Source: Aphidius gifuensis
Lineage: Eukaryota; Arthropoda; Insecta; Hymenoptera; Braconidae
DNA: 64,000 bases
Assembly: GCF_014905175.1 (NCBI RefSeq)
Contig: NC_057792.1
Span: 18,544,963 to 18,608,962, forward strand
Reading direction: 5' to 3'
Part shown: in pieces, positions 54,101 through 64,000 of the stretch
Numbering within the stretch: position 1 is the stretch's first letter
Layout: every line of letters begins with the position of its first letter
The notes under the pieces: generated by a model
What the model was told of the DNA's origin: nothing
The model's input: only the letters and a program-made list of their open reading frames with translations
The model's database searches: none
Translations under genes and position numbers: made by a program

Positions 54101-57100
54101 GGCATGTCATTGCTTCATTTGTTCCAAATTCTGTCTGTATCTATTATGTTAATTAACATACAATTATTAGAATAAAAAATAACAAAATAATAGGTATAAT
54201 TAATTATAAATAATATACTAACACTCAAATGATTTGTTGGAAATAAAGACCAAACATTACCATCACCAGTTTGTGTCATTTTTTCACTTGAACAAATATT
54301 AACACGTTCACCAGTTGATCCTGGTTGACCAATTGAACCAGGTAATGTTGTAACACTTCCACCATGTAACATAACAACATCACTAAACATAACACTACTT
54401 CTACGACGATAGTGATTACATGGTGGACTTAACAATGCATTATTTGTCTGTTTTAAAAATAAAAATTAAATTATTATTAGTGTAATTAATTGATTTAATT
54501 ATTAAACTTACTTCGGGTGATGTTACAGCAGTACTATCTCCATTTTCATTATTTATTGTTAAGGACGGTAAACGATGTATACTTGCACGATGGCTATAAC
54601 ATTGATGTGATGAAATATCAGTTTCTGAAACTTCTGGACTTGCACGTGGTGCTTGGGCAATTAAATTACCACCAGTTAAAATATTTTCACAATTTTCATT
54701 TGATAAATTGCGATCACATCTTTCCATCATTGAAGAATAACGAGGACATCTACTATGATGAATTCTACGATCTATATTTAATTTATTTAATCAATTAAAG
54801 CTTTAATTAAAAAATTGAAAAATATTAATTATCAATTAATAATCATACCACTGCTATTTGCACAACGATTTGTTCTTAAATTAACAATATTCGGACAAAT
54901 ATGTTGTTGATCACGTAATAAATGATTTTCATTTTTTTGTTGTCTTCTATATTTCCATAGTCTATATTTTTTTCCAAAACTTCGTTTACCTTTTCTCCAA
55001 AGATGTCCAATATATCTATAATTAAATTAAAATTAAAAATTAAAAAAATTAATAGGTATTTTATAAAAATTTTTTAATTTCAAGATTACTTGACAATTTC
55101 AGCATAACATGTATTAGGTTCTGATGTATTTGTTGATGATGCCAATGTACTTGTAGAATGAAATCTCGCACGTTCCAATCGCATTCGTTCCATTTCGCGT
55201 TTCTTTGTTTCAGAAAATTGGGTGGCTATCACAACCAGGCATAGATTTATCATGAAAAACGAGCCAATCTAAAAATTATACATATATATTTATCAACATT
55301 GTTCAAGGCCAAAGTTTCATCAAACTATATCAATGCAAAATATTCAATAGAACAACAATACAACTGCATTTGTGTTGAGGTGTTTGTGTGTGTTTAATAT
55401 TGCACAAAACAGAAAGAGAGATTGATTGTAATTTTGTGAAATACTGTCCATGTATTTGTAGATAATATTTTTATATATATATTGACATTGTTTGTGGATG
55501 AATAAAAGTTTAAGAAGATAACAACGAGATGTACTACTAGCAAGTAGTATAGGTAAACGCTATGTTCAGAAAATGAAAAGGAAAGTTTAATTATTATGTT
55601 ACTTACCACAATCAATAAAACAAAATATATCCAATCCCAAAATGAATGTGCATCTTGTACGTAATACATTATGTCTGTCCAACCTTCAAGACTTATTACC
55701 AAAAATATTGCAACCCATGCAAGACCAATATTATCAAATGATATTGTACCCTGAAATGGATTATTACCCTGGCCTTTGCACTCGGTATAGTAATAATTCC
55801 AATTGACACATGTTGTGTTTGTTATAAAAGTAACATTGCTATTTGGCAGAGCTGTGCTGTTGCATATTATGTCACCTAAAAATTATCAACATCATTGTTT
55901 AAATTTTTTTTCCATGGTTTTTTCTTTGTTATATTTAAATTTAGTTAAATGGATAATTATTATTTTAAGGCTGTTTATTAAATTGATTGTTTATGCTTTT
56001 TGTATGTGGCCAATGAAATTATCTTAAAATTTAATTTTGTAATTGTAATTATATCTTGGAATGAAGGGAGAATGTAATTTTATTTTAAAAAGATTTCGAA
56101 TTAAAAAAAAAAAGGGTAAATTAAATGTCAACAGAATATTTGATGCAACTTGGAAGCTAACATTTTAAAAGTTGTAAAATTTAAAAATAATAAATTTTTT
56201 TTTTAAATATGTAATTTAAATTAAGGAATGAAAAAAAAGGACGAAATTGACAATTACAAAAGTATAAAAAATGAAAATAGCTTTAATGAAAATTGTTATG
56301 AATAAGATGTAAAAATGTGAATAATTTATTTGACATTTGAAGAAAAACTTGCCTAATTTTAGTGGTGGAAGATTGTCACACGTGTGCATACCATTATCAT
56401 CTGGCCTTGAGCATATGTAATCCTGTCCCTGATACTCGAAATATTTTTCTAGGTCACTGTAATTTAAAGTAATAAAGCAATTTCAATCGGCCCATTTTTT
56501 TCATATTTATTTATTCTTGTTTTCTTTTTTTTTATTAAAATTTATGATGCACTCGCTGCATGCGTCATATTTTTTTTTATATATAAAAAGACAGTGCGTA
56601 AAAGAAAAGTATATTTATTGACCGGAAAAAAAAGTAAAAAAAAAAGAAAAAAGAAATGTGGTTCAAATGCAATATTCATTCGCTAAATTTATATTTCAAG
56701 CAATAATTTCAATTGTGTGTGCATCATCGAGTAAAAACTTGTTATTTTTTCTGTGCTATAAAAATTAAAAAATCTATAGACAAAAAATAAATCTAAACAG
56801 GCCAAATGTATACGTCACTTTTCATGTCACAATAAATAAAAATTCGTATTAATTATTAAATAATAAAAATGACCGTTCTAGTTTTTTTTTAAATAAATTA
56901 TTAACAGTTGTAAAATAGTTTGAAGGATAGTGCTAATTTTAGATTGAAAAAAAAAAAAAGTTAATCAATTTAAAATTAACTACTGTCTGACCATAATATT
57001 TAATATTTTAATTTTTTTTAAATTCTCAAGTTCTATAAAAAAATATATATTCTATCCGTCAGTCTGTATTATATAGTTCAATATTATTATTTTTTTTTTT

Positions 57101-60100
57101 CTTATTTTCTTAGCTGTAAAAGTTTTTTACCAGTCAAGCACTTGAGAGTCAAATTCAGAAGCAAGAAAATAATAAAAAAAAAAAAAGGCTGAATAAAAAA
57201 GTTTGCTGTTTGTGCATTAGACAACTACTGTGTGATATCATTGAGGCTAGATAAAGACACATTGACACAAAGAAACATAAAATAGACTGTCAAAAAATGA
57301 AAGATAAAAATGACAAAAAATTAAAGAAATAAAACTTCAAGTATAATAAACATCCCCTTGGTGATAAATTGAGCAAGTTGAGGCGTAAAAACGTTTTCAA
57401 AATGAGCTAGACATTGATGATAAAAAAAAAATATAAATAAACCCCAAAAGACACAAATTTTTTGTATATTAAAAAATATATTAAAAAGATTTTTTTTGTT
57501 TTTTTTTTTTTAAACTTTAAATTACACGCTGATAAGAGTCTTTCATTTGATATTTTAATGAAATTTTTTCTATATATAAGTAACTGATGTATATCAAAAA
57601 AAAAAAAAATAAAAATAAACTTTTTTTTTTGAGGAAATGAAAAATCGATCGTTATGTATTTAAAATATTAACCCCAGTGTGATTAAATAATAAATGACGA
57701 ATAATAAGATTACTTGAAGGGGAAAAAAAAAAAATTAAATTAAGGAAAAAAAATAATAGTTGAAAACATTTATATAATGAGTAGAACGGAAATGTAGCGA
57801 GTGGGTAGAAGTGAAATTAGACAAACACATGTTCTACATATACACACACTTGTCATACACACACACACACACATACATTTGCTAATAAATTTTGAGTGAT
57901 ATGGGGTAATGTTCGTGTTCAAAATGTTAAAATATATATTTTTTTTTTTATCCAAACGGCTTGACACTCGTGATATAACTTTAATTTGTATAATAACAAT
58001 AAAAAAAAAATCATTTAAAATTATATAATATAATCTAAAAATTAATATTAAATTTGTTTTTTTTTTTTTTAATTATTTATAATTACAAGTAGATTATTTA
58101 TTAAAAATTTTAGTGATTTTAATTGTAAACTATGAGCTTGCAATTAATATTTAAAAATAAAATAATTTAAAAGCTTTTTTTCTAACAAAATACTAATTAA
58201 TTGTAAAAATTAATTTTTATAATTATTTTTTTGTAATAAATTATTAATTTAATTGTCAAAATAATTATTAATTAAGAAGTTTAATTAGCCAATTAATTTA
58301 AGACTGTAAAAGTATTTTTTTTTTTTTTTGAATTTCAACAACTTTTGTCTCTCCCTTTGATTGAGAGAAAAAAAAATGATTTTTTTTTTTTTTTTTTTTT
58401 TTGTAATTGTGTTTTTTTTGGGTGTTTAATGTGAACATGAAATAAATATATAATGCAGAGTATAATGTCATCTACGAGAAGGCTTACTAAATGCGTGATC
58501 GAACCGAGTACTCGTCCGAGAGTAACCTGCAACAGCGAAATAATAACTTGTCACTGCTCCCCCATGATTTCGACTATACACACTTATATCAAATTACATT
58601 AATTATTTAAATATATAAATAATTTAATTTTATTATTAATTTGTGATTTTAATATTATCAATTATCATCACAAGCCTTTTTTTTTAATTTTAAAAATTAA
58701 TTATTATTTATTTATTATTAATGCTAAAATTATTATTATTGGGGGTGCTCATGAACAAGAGAAAAACGCAACAGCAGCAGCAACAGCAGCTCTTAAATAT
58801 TATTTAAAATATAAGCAATAAAATTTCATTAAATTTTTAATCATTAACAATTACTCTCTTTTGAATATAAATTTTTAAAAATATATAAAAGCAGATTATC
58901 AAAGTAGTAAGGGGCTGCTCATTGGTACATGTAATTTTTATATTTTTTACTACAATTTTAATGGTAACTTTAAAATTATACAACACAAAAACTAGTTTGA
59001 TAACAAATAATATATCATCAGCTAAATTTAAAAGTCAATTAAAGTCATTGTGTCAGTAAATTTGACGATGAATAGCCCCTAGTTAAAAAAAATAAAATAA
59101 TAAAATTAACTACATATAATTTAACATAAAAAAATATATATAAATGGGCCAATATGTGTGCAAAATTAGCAAATAAGCTTTTAATAATAATAATAATAAA
59201 ATGGCATAACAAAAATTGGCATTTATTTTTATTTGATTGGCTGTCGCCGCTACTGTTGTTTTATTATTTAAATTAAAATTTTACATATTATATTTTATTG
59301 ATAATTAAAATTTAATATAATTTAATAATTTTTTGAATGAAAAGTTTAATTACTTACTCTGGATATTTGATGTTTGGTAGAGCTTTTAAAAAACATCGTT
59401 GTCGTAATATACCTTCCCATAATTGTACTCCAATTATTCCAAATATGAAAAAAACGAAGAAACACAGTAGCAAAACATTTCCAAGCATTGGTAGTGTGTC
59501 AAGTAGTAACATCACGAGAATCCTCATGCCTGTTTGATTTATTAATTTATTTATTAATATATGATTTTGTATATTTTGTATTTTTTTTTTAATATAATGT
59601 TTTTTTTACACTTGGGAATGACTTACTTGGTATTCTGTTGATTGCTCGCAGTGGTCGGAGTACTCTTATCGTTCGGATTGCCGATAAATTCATATTTTCA
59701 ACATTTAGACAGTACTCAAGAGCCCTAGAGTTGAGGAGAGTTATGAAATATATAAAATCAGAAGTAAAAAAAAATAATTTAGCTATTTGAAAAATAAAAT
59801 ATTCAATATGTTAATCCGAGTTGATGTAAAAAAATATTTTTTCTTCAAGTATTAATCAATATATTGTCGCCTTATTAAAAATATTTGAAAAAAAAAAAAT
59901 TATTCTTTAATAAAAAGTAGAAGAATTTATTTTTAAAAAAATGTGGTTTCGAAAAAATTGGGTGAGAATATTTTAAATTATATGAATTTCATTTAAATAA
60001 TTTTTTTAATTTAGAAAATTTTATTTTTATGAAATGTTAATATTAAATTAATTTGAAAAGATTAAAGGGCTTATAATAGAAGAGCACGCATGTCCGTGAA

Positions 60101-60825
60101 TAGATAAGGACTTGTTTTATTTATAAAAAAAAAAATTATTAATAACAAATAGTCATTGAAATTAAGAGCTTTATTATTAACAAAATTTAATTTTTTTAGA
60201 AATAGTTTTTAGTCTTTTTTTTGTTATTCAAACGATGATAAAACATTTAATTTTGGATAAGATTATAAATCAAAATATCAGTGAAAATATTTACCGAAAT
60301 TTCTCCAAACTATAAAAATATTTTAACGACTAATAAATTTAAAAATAAAATTACAAAGTTTTTCAAAATACTCGATTATATTTTGTAATTTTCATTACGC
60401 AAATTTATAATAAAATAGACAATAATAATTATGACAAATAATACAAAGCAAATATTTTAAAAACAATTATAAAATTTATCAATTAAAATAAACTTACCCT
60501 GCAGCAACAATAAAAAAGTCTAATCTGTTCCAAGAATCAGCAAGATATGTGCCTTTTCCATAGACACCCATTGCCACCATTTTAATGGTCATTTCAAGTG
60601 TAAAAAATGTGAAGATAATATCATCAAACATCTACAAAACATTCCCAAGTTCATTAAAAAAATTCTTCATTTCTTTTTTTGTAAATAATTAGTTTAATTA
60701 TTTGAATAATCACCTGTAAAATTTTGCAACGATTCGTGACACATTTGTCATCGACACAGGGTTGATACATTCCAAGGGTGATGCAATTAAGTAAAATTAC
60801 CATCATGCTTATCCTCTCAAACCAT
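42126..60825 (-). CDS. Ca-alpha1T: T-type voltage-gated calcium channel alpha1 (Cav3), 5' end missing
   Basis: Low-voltage-activated Ca2+ channel of the plasma membrane. Exons: 60825-60714, 60631-60498, 59724-59627, 59529-59358, 56456-56353, 55875-55607, 55268-55090, 55015-54849, 54771-54512, 54447-54223, 54140-54011, 53940-53636, 53569-53418, 53294-53091, one of 51209-51089 or 48483-48327, then 47687-47532, 47311-47171, 47038-46748, 46654-46350, 46280-46103, 46039-45473, 45398-44868, 44786-44201, 44127-43978, 43910-43645, 43569-43523, 43457-43105, 43039-42126. Every junction keeps frame; about 2371 residues are visible from domain I S1. Pore motifs are LEGWTD (I), TQEDWN (II), SRDGWV (III) and TGDNWN (IV), the EEDD filter of T-type channels. 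S4 helices are clear (RTFRLLRILKLVRF; RVFRLLRSLRPLRV). HLEES follows IVS6; the tail has poly-Asp and poly-Asn runs. The N-terminal exon lies beyond 64000. Donors at 56352 and 47170 are GC. Confidence 0.94.
47771..47815 (-). promoter_or_regulatory. UCUCU-rich intronic polypyrimidine tract
   Basis: On the transcribed strand this part of the intron between alternative exon B and the next constant exon reads as repeated CTCTC/TCTCC blocks. PTB-type repressors bind such tracts, so it could influence the choice between exons A and B. It may also be a simple purine/pyrimidine microsatellite. Confidence 0.3.
48327..48483 (-). CDS. Ca-alpha1T: Ca-alpha1T alternative exon B (long Cys-rich domain II turret)
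   Basis: Encodes SILGMYLFGGKFCMWADRSR, a Cys-rich insert with HHPMCRC, and DRKHFNDIIWALVTVFQ. 157 nt; acceptor GTTGCAG|CATAC, donor TTCAG|GTATC. It is homologous to exon A over both ends, but its turret is 12 residues longer and has five cysteines. Same phases as exon A. GC content is well above the flanking intron, which supports function. Confidence 0.88.
48484..51088 (-). other. Ca-alpha1T intron between alternative exons A and B
   Basis: 2.6 kb, AT-rich. Contains the repeat copy at 49597-50095, a GC-richer island at about 50330-50445, and another near 49318-49355. No further exon copy of the turret was found. Confidence 0.6.
49597..50095. mobile_element. Second copy of the 1303-1615 MITE-like repeat, with extra block
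   Basis: Lies in the intron between alternative exons A and B. Blocks such as TTCAAAAATAAAATATCCTC, AACATCATTTGTGTTTGTAT and TTTAATTTTTATTAATATTT match the first copy almost exactly and in the same order and strand. About 230 bp (roughly 49700-49930) is present here but absent from the first copy. The terminal TCCTGAACA sequences are not preserved, so this copy is degenerate at its ends or differently bounded. Confidence 0.65.
51089..51209 (-). CDS. Ca-alpha1T: Ca-alpha1T alternative exon A (short domain II turret)
   Basis: Encodes SILGMNLFGCKFRETMKGSS, then DVECDRKNFDSLLWAIVTVF, the end of IIS5, the turret and the pore helix. 121 nt; acceptor TTGTAG|TATTC, donor TTCAG|GTACC. It enters with one nucleotide completing Ser and leaves in phase 0, exactly like exon B downstream, so only one of the pair can be used per protein. 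The turret is short and has two cysteines. Confidence 0.88.
51210..53090 (-). other. Ca-alpha1T intron upstream of alternative exon A
   Basis: Contains an ATC trinucleotide microsatellite (about 52666-52731), a GC-richer patch at 52879-52930 and long A/T runs. No exon-like segment was seen. Confidence 0.6.
52666..52731. repeat. ATC/AAC trinucleotide microsatellite
   Basis: Imperfect CAA and CATCAT repeats, intronic. The ORF over it is repeat translation. Confidence 0.8.
55876..56352 (-). other. Ca-alpha1T intron with GC donor
   Basis: Donor AAATTAG|GCAAGT, acceptor TTTTTAG|GTGACA on the minus strand. The GC donor is otherwise a perfect consensus. No other feature was seen inside. Confidence 0.7.
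57842..57878. repeat. CA dinucleotide microsatellite
   Basis: Interrupted (CA)n run, intronic. Confidence 0.85.
58488..58526 (-). CDS. Ca-alpha1T: Candidate 39-nt optional exon in Ca-alpha1T domain I turret
   Basis: In the long intron between 59358 and 56456, a segment of about 49% GC sits between a good acceptor (CGCTGTTGCAG|GTTACT) and a donor (ATTTA|GTAAGC). It is 39 nt, so it can be included without changing frame. Joined to its neighbours it would add ELLSDEYSVRSRI between YP and the DLEKYFEYQ segment of the domain I S5-pore loop. The direct skip also reads in frame (YPDDLEKYF). Balanced composition in an 80% AT intron is the main support. Confidence 0.5.
59725..60497 (-). other. Ca-alpha1T intron before domain I S4 exon
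   Basis: Donor GCAGG|GTAAGT, acceptor ACTCTAG|GGCTCT. AT-rich, nothing recognised inside. Confidence 0.7.
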
Positions 60826-60850
60826 GTGTTGTTAACAAGTTGAATTATTA
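60826..60850 (-). other. AC-ending 3' splice site (candidate U12 AT-AC intron)
   Basis: Upstream of the WFERIS exon there is no AG acceptor; an in-frame stop lies a short way upstream. The minus strand reads ATTCAACTTGTTAACAACAC|ATGG. Ending the intron at AC leaves A to complete a CC|A proline codon, giving the NPWFER motif normal in Cav3. TTAAC or TTCAAC could be the branch site. The 5' site lies beyond the window. Confidence 0.45.
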
Positions 60851-63800
60851 TTTTTTAATTATTTTTTCAGAGTTAAGGAATACAGTCATTGATCCATCAT
60901 AAAGGTCATATTATTTTTTTTTTCTACATATACAACACCCCCAAAATAAATTCATCATCCCTCCTATATATAACCTTTTTTTTATAATTTATTATTTATA
61001 TATTTACACTATTTTTCAACCCTACATTAATTCCCTCAATTCAAATAAATAATAAAAAAAAATCTGCCCTATTCTTTTCGTATTTTCTTTTCTCTCGAGA
61101 TATATTTTTCCATAGAATATTTTTTTTTTATTTTAAATAAGTGTATGTATATAAAAAAAGAAGAAAAAAAAATGTAAAATAAAGTTTACTTGAATTTACT
61201 TGGTAATTTTTTTCATCCAACTTTAGTATAAATCCTTTTCGAAACTTTTTTTCTTTCTAGAAATCGTTTTTTTTTTTTTCGTAAATTTTATTTTCTTCAT
61301 TCTTTTATTTATTTTTTTTTTCATTTGGGAAATATAAAAGGTGTTGGATGCTCGACATATTAATTTTCTATTTTTTTTTTTTTTTTTTTATTGTTTCATT
61401 TAAGATGTGTAATTCTGGAAGGTGTACATAGGTGCAGCTTATTTCTGGGATTGAGTGGAGTACGTGAGGCATACCAGAGAACAGAAAGTGGAACTATTTT
61501 GCTATGTTTATATGTACACGTCCTTGAGAAAAAAACAATGAAATTTAAGGTAAAATAAAGAGGGTGAGATTGCAGTTTGTATTTGTATATAAATTTGTGT
61601 GTATTTGTAGAAATATTTCTAACGCCACTAACAGAGCCACAAGGGAGATTCTTGAGATTTTACTTTCGGCCTATTTACTAGTCATTTTATAAACGTTTGG
61701 GTATCACACTTTGCTTGATATAAAATCTACATATCTAGCTGCATAATAAAATGAGAGAAATAGAAAATCAATTTTTATTTTTTATAAAGAACAAGTAAAG
61801 TATGATAAGAGGTTTATAAAAAAATAAAAAGGAGATTGGAATATATGAGAGAAGAAAAATGTCTGTTATACATTCGAAATATCCTAGTGAAAAAAAAATA
61901 TATATAATATATTTAAATTATATTTAAAAAGTGTTTTTAATATATTAAAAATAAATATATAAATTACACTTGGGTCTGAATATAATTTAAACAAACATAT
62001 TTAAATATTTATAAAAAAATCAATTTTTTTTTTTGATTTTCATAAAAGTTTATAGCAATTTTAATTGATTGATATTTTTTAAAAATAATATCAATAATAA
62101 ATGTAAAATATTTCAAATTATAATTATTTATTTTTAATATATTTCCTTGAAAAAAAGAAAATCCAAGAAAATAAATATGAAAATAATTAAAAAAAAAAAA
62201 GGAAAATATGAAGATGCCCTCATTTCTTTTTGTATACATGTATATATAAAATTTTACCAGTGTATAAAATATATAAAAGACAGTGTATGAGTGTGAGATA
62301 GAAGAAAGCACAAGTCTTAAGCTACCTGGAGAATAAAAAAAGATCAATAAACAACTCAAGTCCCGCATCTTTATACGCTAATAAGTCTTAAACATAAAGA
62401 CACACGTGTGTATTAAATCAAAAGCTCGTGTATGCCTTTTCAAGATTCAACTTTTATATATAATATATACACCTTTAGTCTCTTGTCATGTTCATCAAGA
62501 CCCTTGAAAGATAAAAAATATATATACCTATATCACTGTATATAAAAACGATTGAGCTTTTTTATATTTACATTTTGTCTCAAGAGTCAAGTATATGCAT
62601 AATAAACCTAGACCAGTACAAAAAATAATAATCAAACATAAACAATTACTAACCCTACACTCTGTGGAAAATATTTTTCCAAATTTTCTTTATATTTTTT
62701 CTATAATTCTATACGTATTTGTAGATCAATCCAAATTTTGTCTGACTAAAAAAATTCCAGAGTAAAATAAAATAATACAAAACGAAAAAAAAATGCAAAG
62801 TACTTAAAAAGTCAATCGAAAATAATCCAAAGAAATATTTCTACAGGTAGAAAAAAAATATTAATTAATTAAAAAAATTATAATAGGCATATTGATCGAT
62901 TGATAAGCTCTCTGATCTTGACAATAAATCGAAAATTCACAGTGGAAAATGTTGGAGCTTTTATCTCTAAAGAAAGACAAACACACTATCACTAATTAAA
63001 CAACCATATTTTAATATTATTATTATCATCAAAATTTGAAATGAATAAATTATTTTTAACCAACAAAAAGACACTATTAATGTGTGTATAATTTTAAATT
63101 CTCTTTTACTATATGTATAAACAAAAAAAATAAATAATTTGAAACGTGCTTTTGGCCTAGTTAATTTTCTTTTTTCTCTTTACTGTTATCATTAATACAT
63201 ACACAAAATCATAAATAAAATTCATGTAATTTAGTTCATATAATGTAGATGTATATACATATAAATAGATATTCAACTATGTAGGCGTTTTGGTATGCTA
63301 CAACGTCGGCGCCAATCCAACAAAAATCCTCTCAAAGAAATTTTTTTTTCACTCCACTTGTAATAAATGAATTAAAAAAAATTATTCAAAAGCTCTATGT
63401 GTATATTGAACATGACGTTATGCAGAAAAAAATTTATTGAAATATTATATAATTTTTACCGAATATAATATTTATTATTTTTATTCATGTTGATAGTTGA
63501 TAGTTGATTACATTGCGTGTCTATATTTTTGTGTTTTATAAAAAAAAAAAAAAAAAGAAAAATATTGAAAAAAAAATTATGATAAATGAGAAAAGAAATA
63601 GGGGAAAATAAAATATATAAATTACATCATACGGTTTTTTGTAGAAAATAAAAAAAAGAATATAAAAAAAAAAAAATAGGGAAAAAAAAATTTCATCGAT
63701 ATGTGAGTTTAACAGTTAATAACTAAAATGACGAGTTGACTAATTGACAATTGTCGCTTTAGTAAATTGTTCGATCTACTCTTGTTTCCGTCAATCCATC

Positions 63801-64000
63801 CAACACAAAATTAACTCACCAAATAGCAAACCATTTTCCAATGATAAACAATACAAAAAAAAAATTTTTTTCTCTTTTTTTTTTTTTTGCTAATTAACTG
63901 TTTATAGAACTTGTGGATAAACCAATTATTTATCTCGTTTTCTCCTCTATAATTTCGTCAATTATAATCGTATAAAAAAATCTATATGAATGTGTTTTAA
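60826..64000 (-). other. 5'-most visible intron of Ca-alpha1T, running off the window
   Basis: 3.2 kb of AT-rich sequence upstream of the first visible exon. No N-terminal channel exon and no ATATCCTT-type donor were found, so the preceding exon is outside. A GC-richer island lies at about 61405-61520. The 119-codon ORF at 62009-62368 is low-complexity and is not called. Confidence 0.55.

Larger units (their letters stand above)
56457..59357 (-). other. Ca-alpha1T intron in domain I turret region
   Basis: 2.9 kb, AT-rich, with the candidate 39-nt exon at 58488-58526, a CA microsatellite (57842-57878) and a short CAGCAG patch near 58772-58791. Nothing else was recognised. Confidence 0.6.

Noticed and set aside
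61405..61520. Possible extra exon in the 5' intron of Ca-alpha1T
   Set aside because: GC-richer and with a CCCAG acceptor-like site on the minus strand, but no convincing donor or channel-like peptide.
1..64000. tRNA, rRNA, CRISPR, prokaryotic operon or viral structural genes
   Set aside because: None was seen. Spliced genes and composition mark ordinary insect nuclear DNA.

Overview
This is a very AT-rich (often 80% A+T or more) animal nuclear window with short spliced introns, long homopolymer runs and small transposon remnants. Protein similarity points to an insect. The gawky/GW182 gene, the insect-type T-type calcium channel and the base composition fit a hymenopteran, perhaps a parasitoid wasp, but the species is an inference. 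All gene structures were read by eye from splice signals and reading frame. No transcript or database evidence was used.

Layout. 1-14709: AT-rich DNA with no coding signal, downstream of gawky; part of it may be gawky 3' UTR. It holds one small MITE-like element with TA target duplications. 14710-22996 (minus): gawky, the GW182/TNRC6 scaffold of microRNA silencing, nine coding exons, about 2224 codons, with an unusual Asn-rich N-terminal half. About 24.4-25.0 kb: a GC-richer island with CCAAT and CRE-like motifs, the likely gawky promoter. 25.0-30.0 kb: nothing supportable. 30.05-33.19 kb: a long imperfect inverted repeat enclosing a small intron-bearing 104-codon gene of unknown function, a perfect hairpin and three 183-bp tandem repeats; its left arm is interrupted by a 161-bp MITE. 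34152-35496 (plus): calcium-activated nucleotidase (CANT1/apyrase), 3 exons, 401 aa. 36358-38596 (plus): TTC39C-like tetratricopeptide protein, 7 exons, 608 aa. 38931-39883 (plus): a compact SUN-domain protein. 42126-60825 (minus): Ca-alpha1T (Cav3), at least 28 coding exons, with its 5' end beyond the right edge.

The genes show no shared pathway. gawky acts in cytoplasmic mRNA silencing, CANT1 in Golgi/ER nucleotide hydrolysis, the SUN protein at the nuclear envelope, and Ca-alpha1T at the plasma membrane. The most interesting structure is in Ca-alpha1T. It has two interchangeable exons for the domain II turret, an apparent 39-nt optional exon in the domain I turret, a first visible intron that seems to end in AC rather than AG, and a serially duplicated exon just after IVS6. 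The second focus is the gene-bearing foldback at 30-33 kb.
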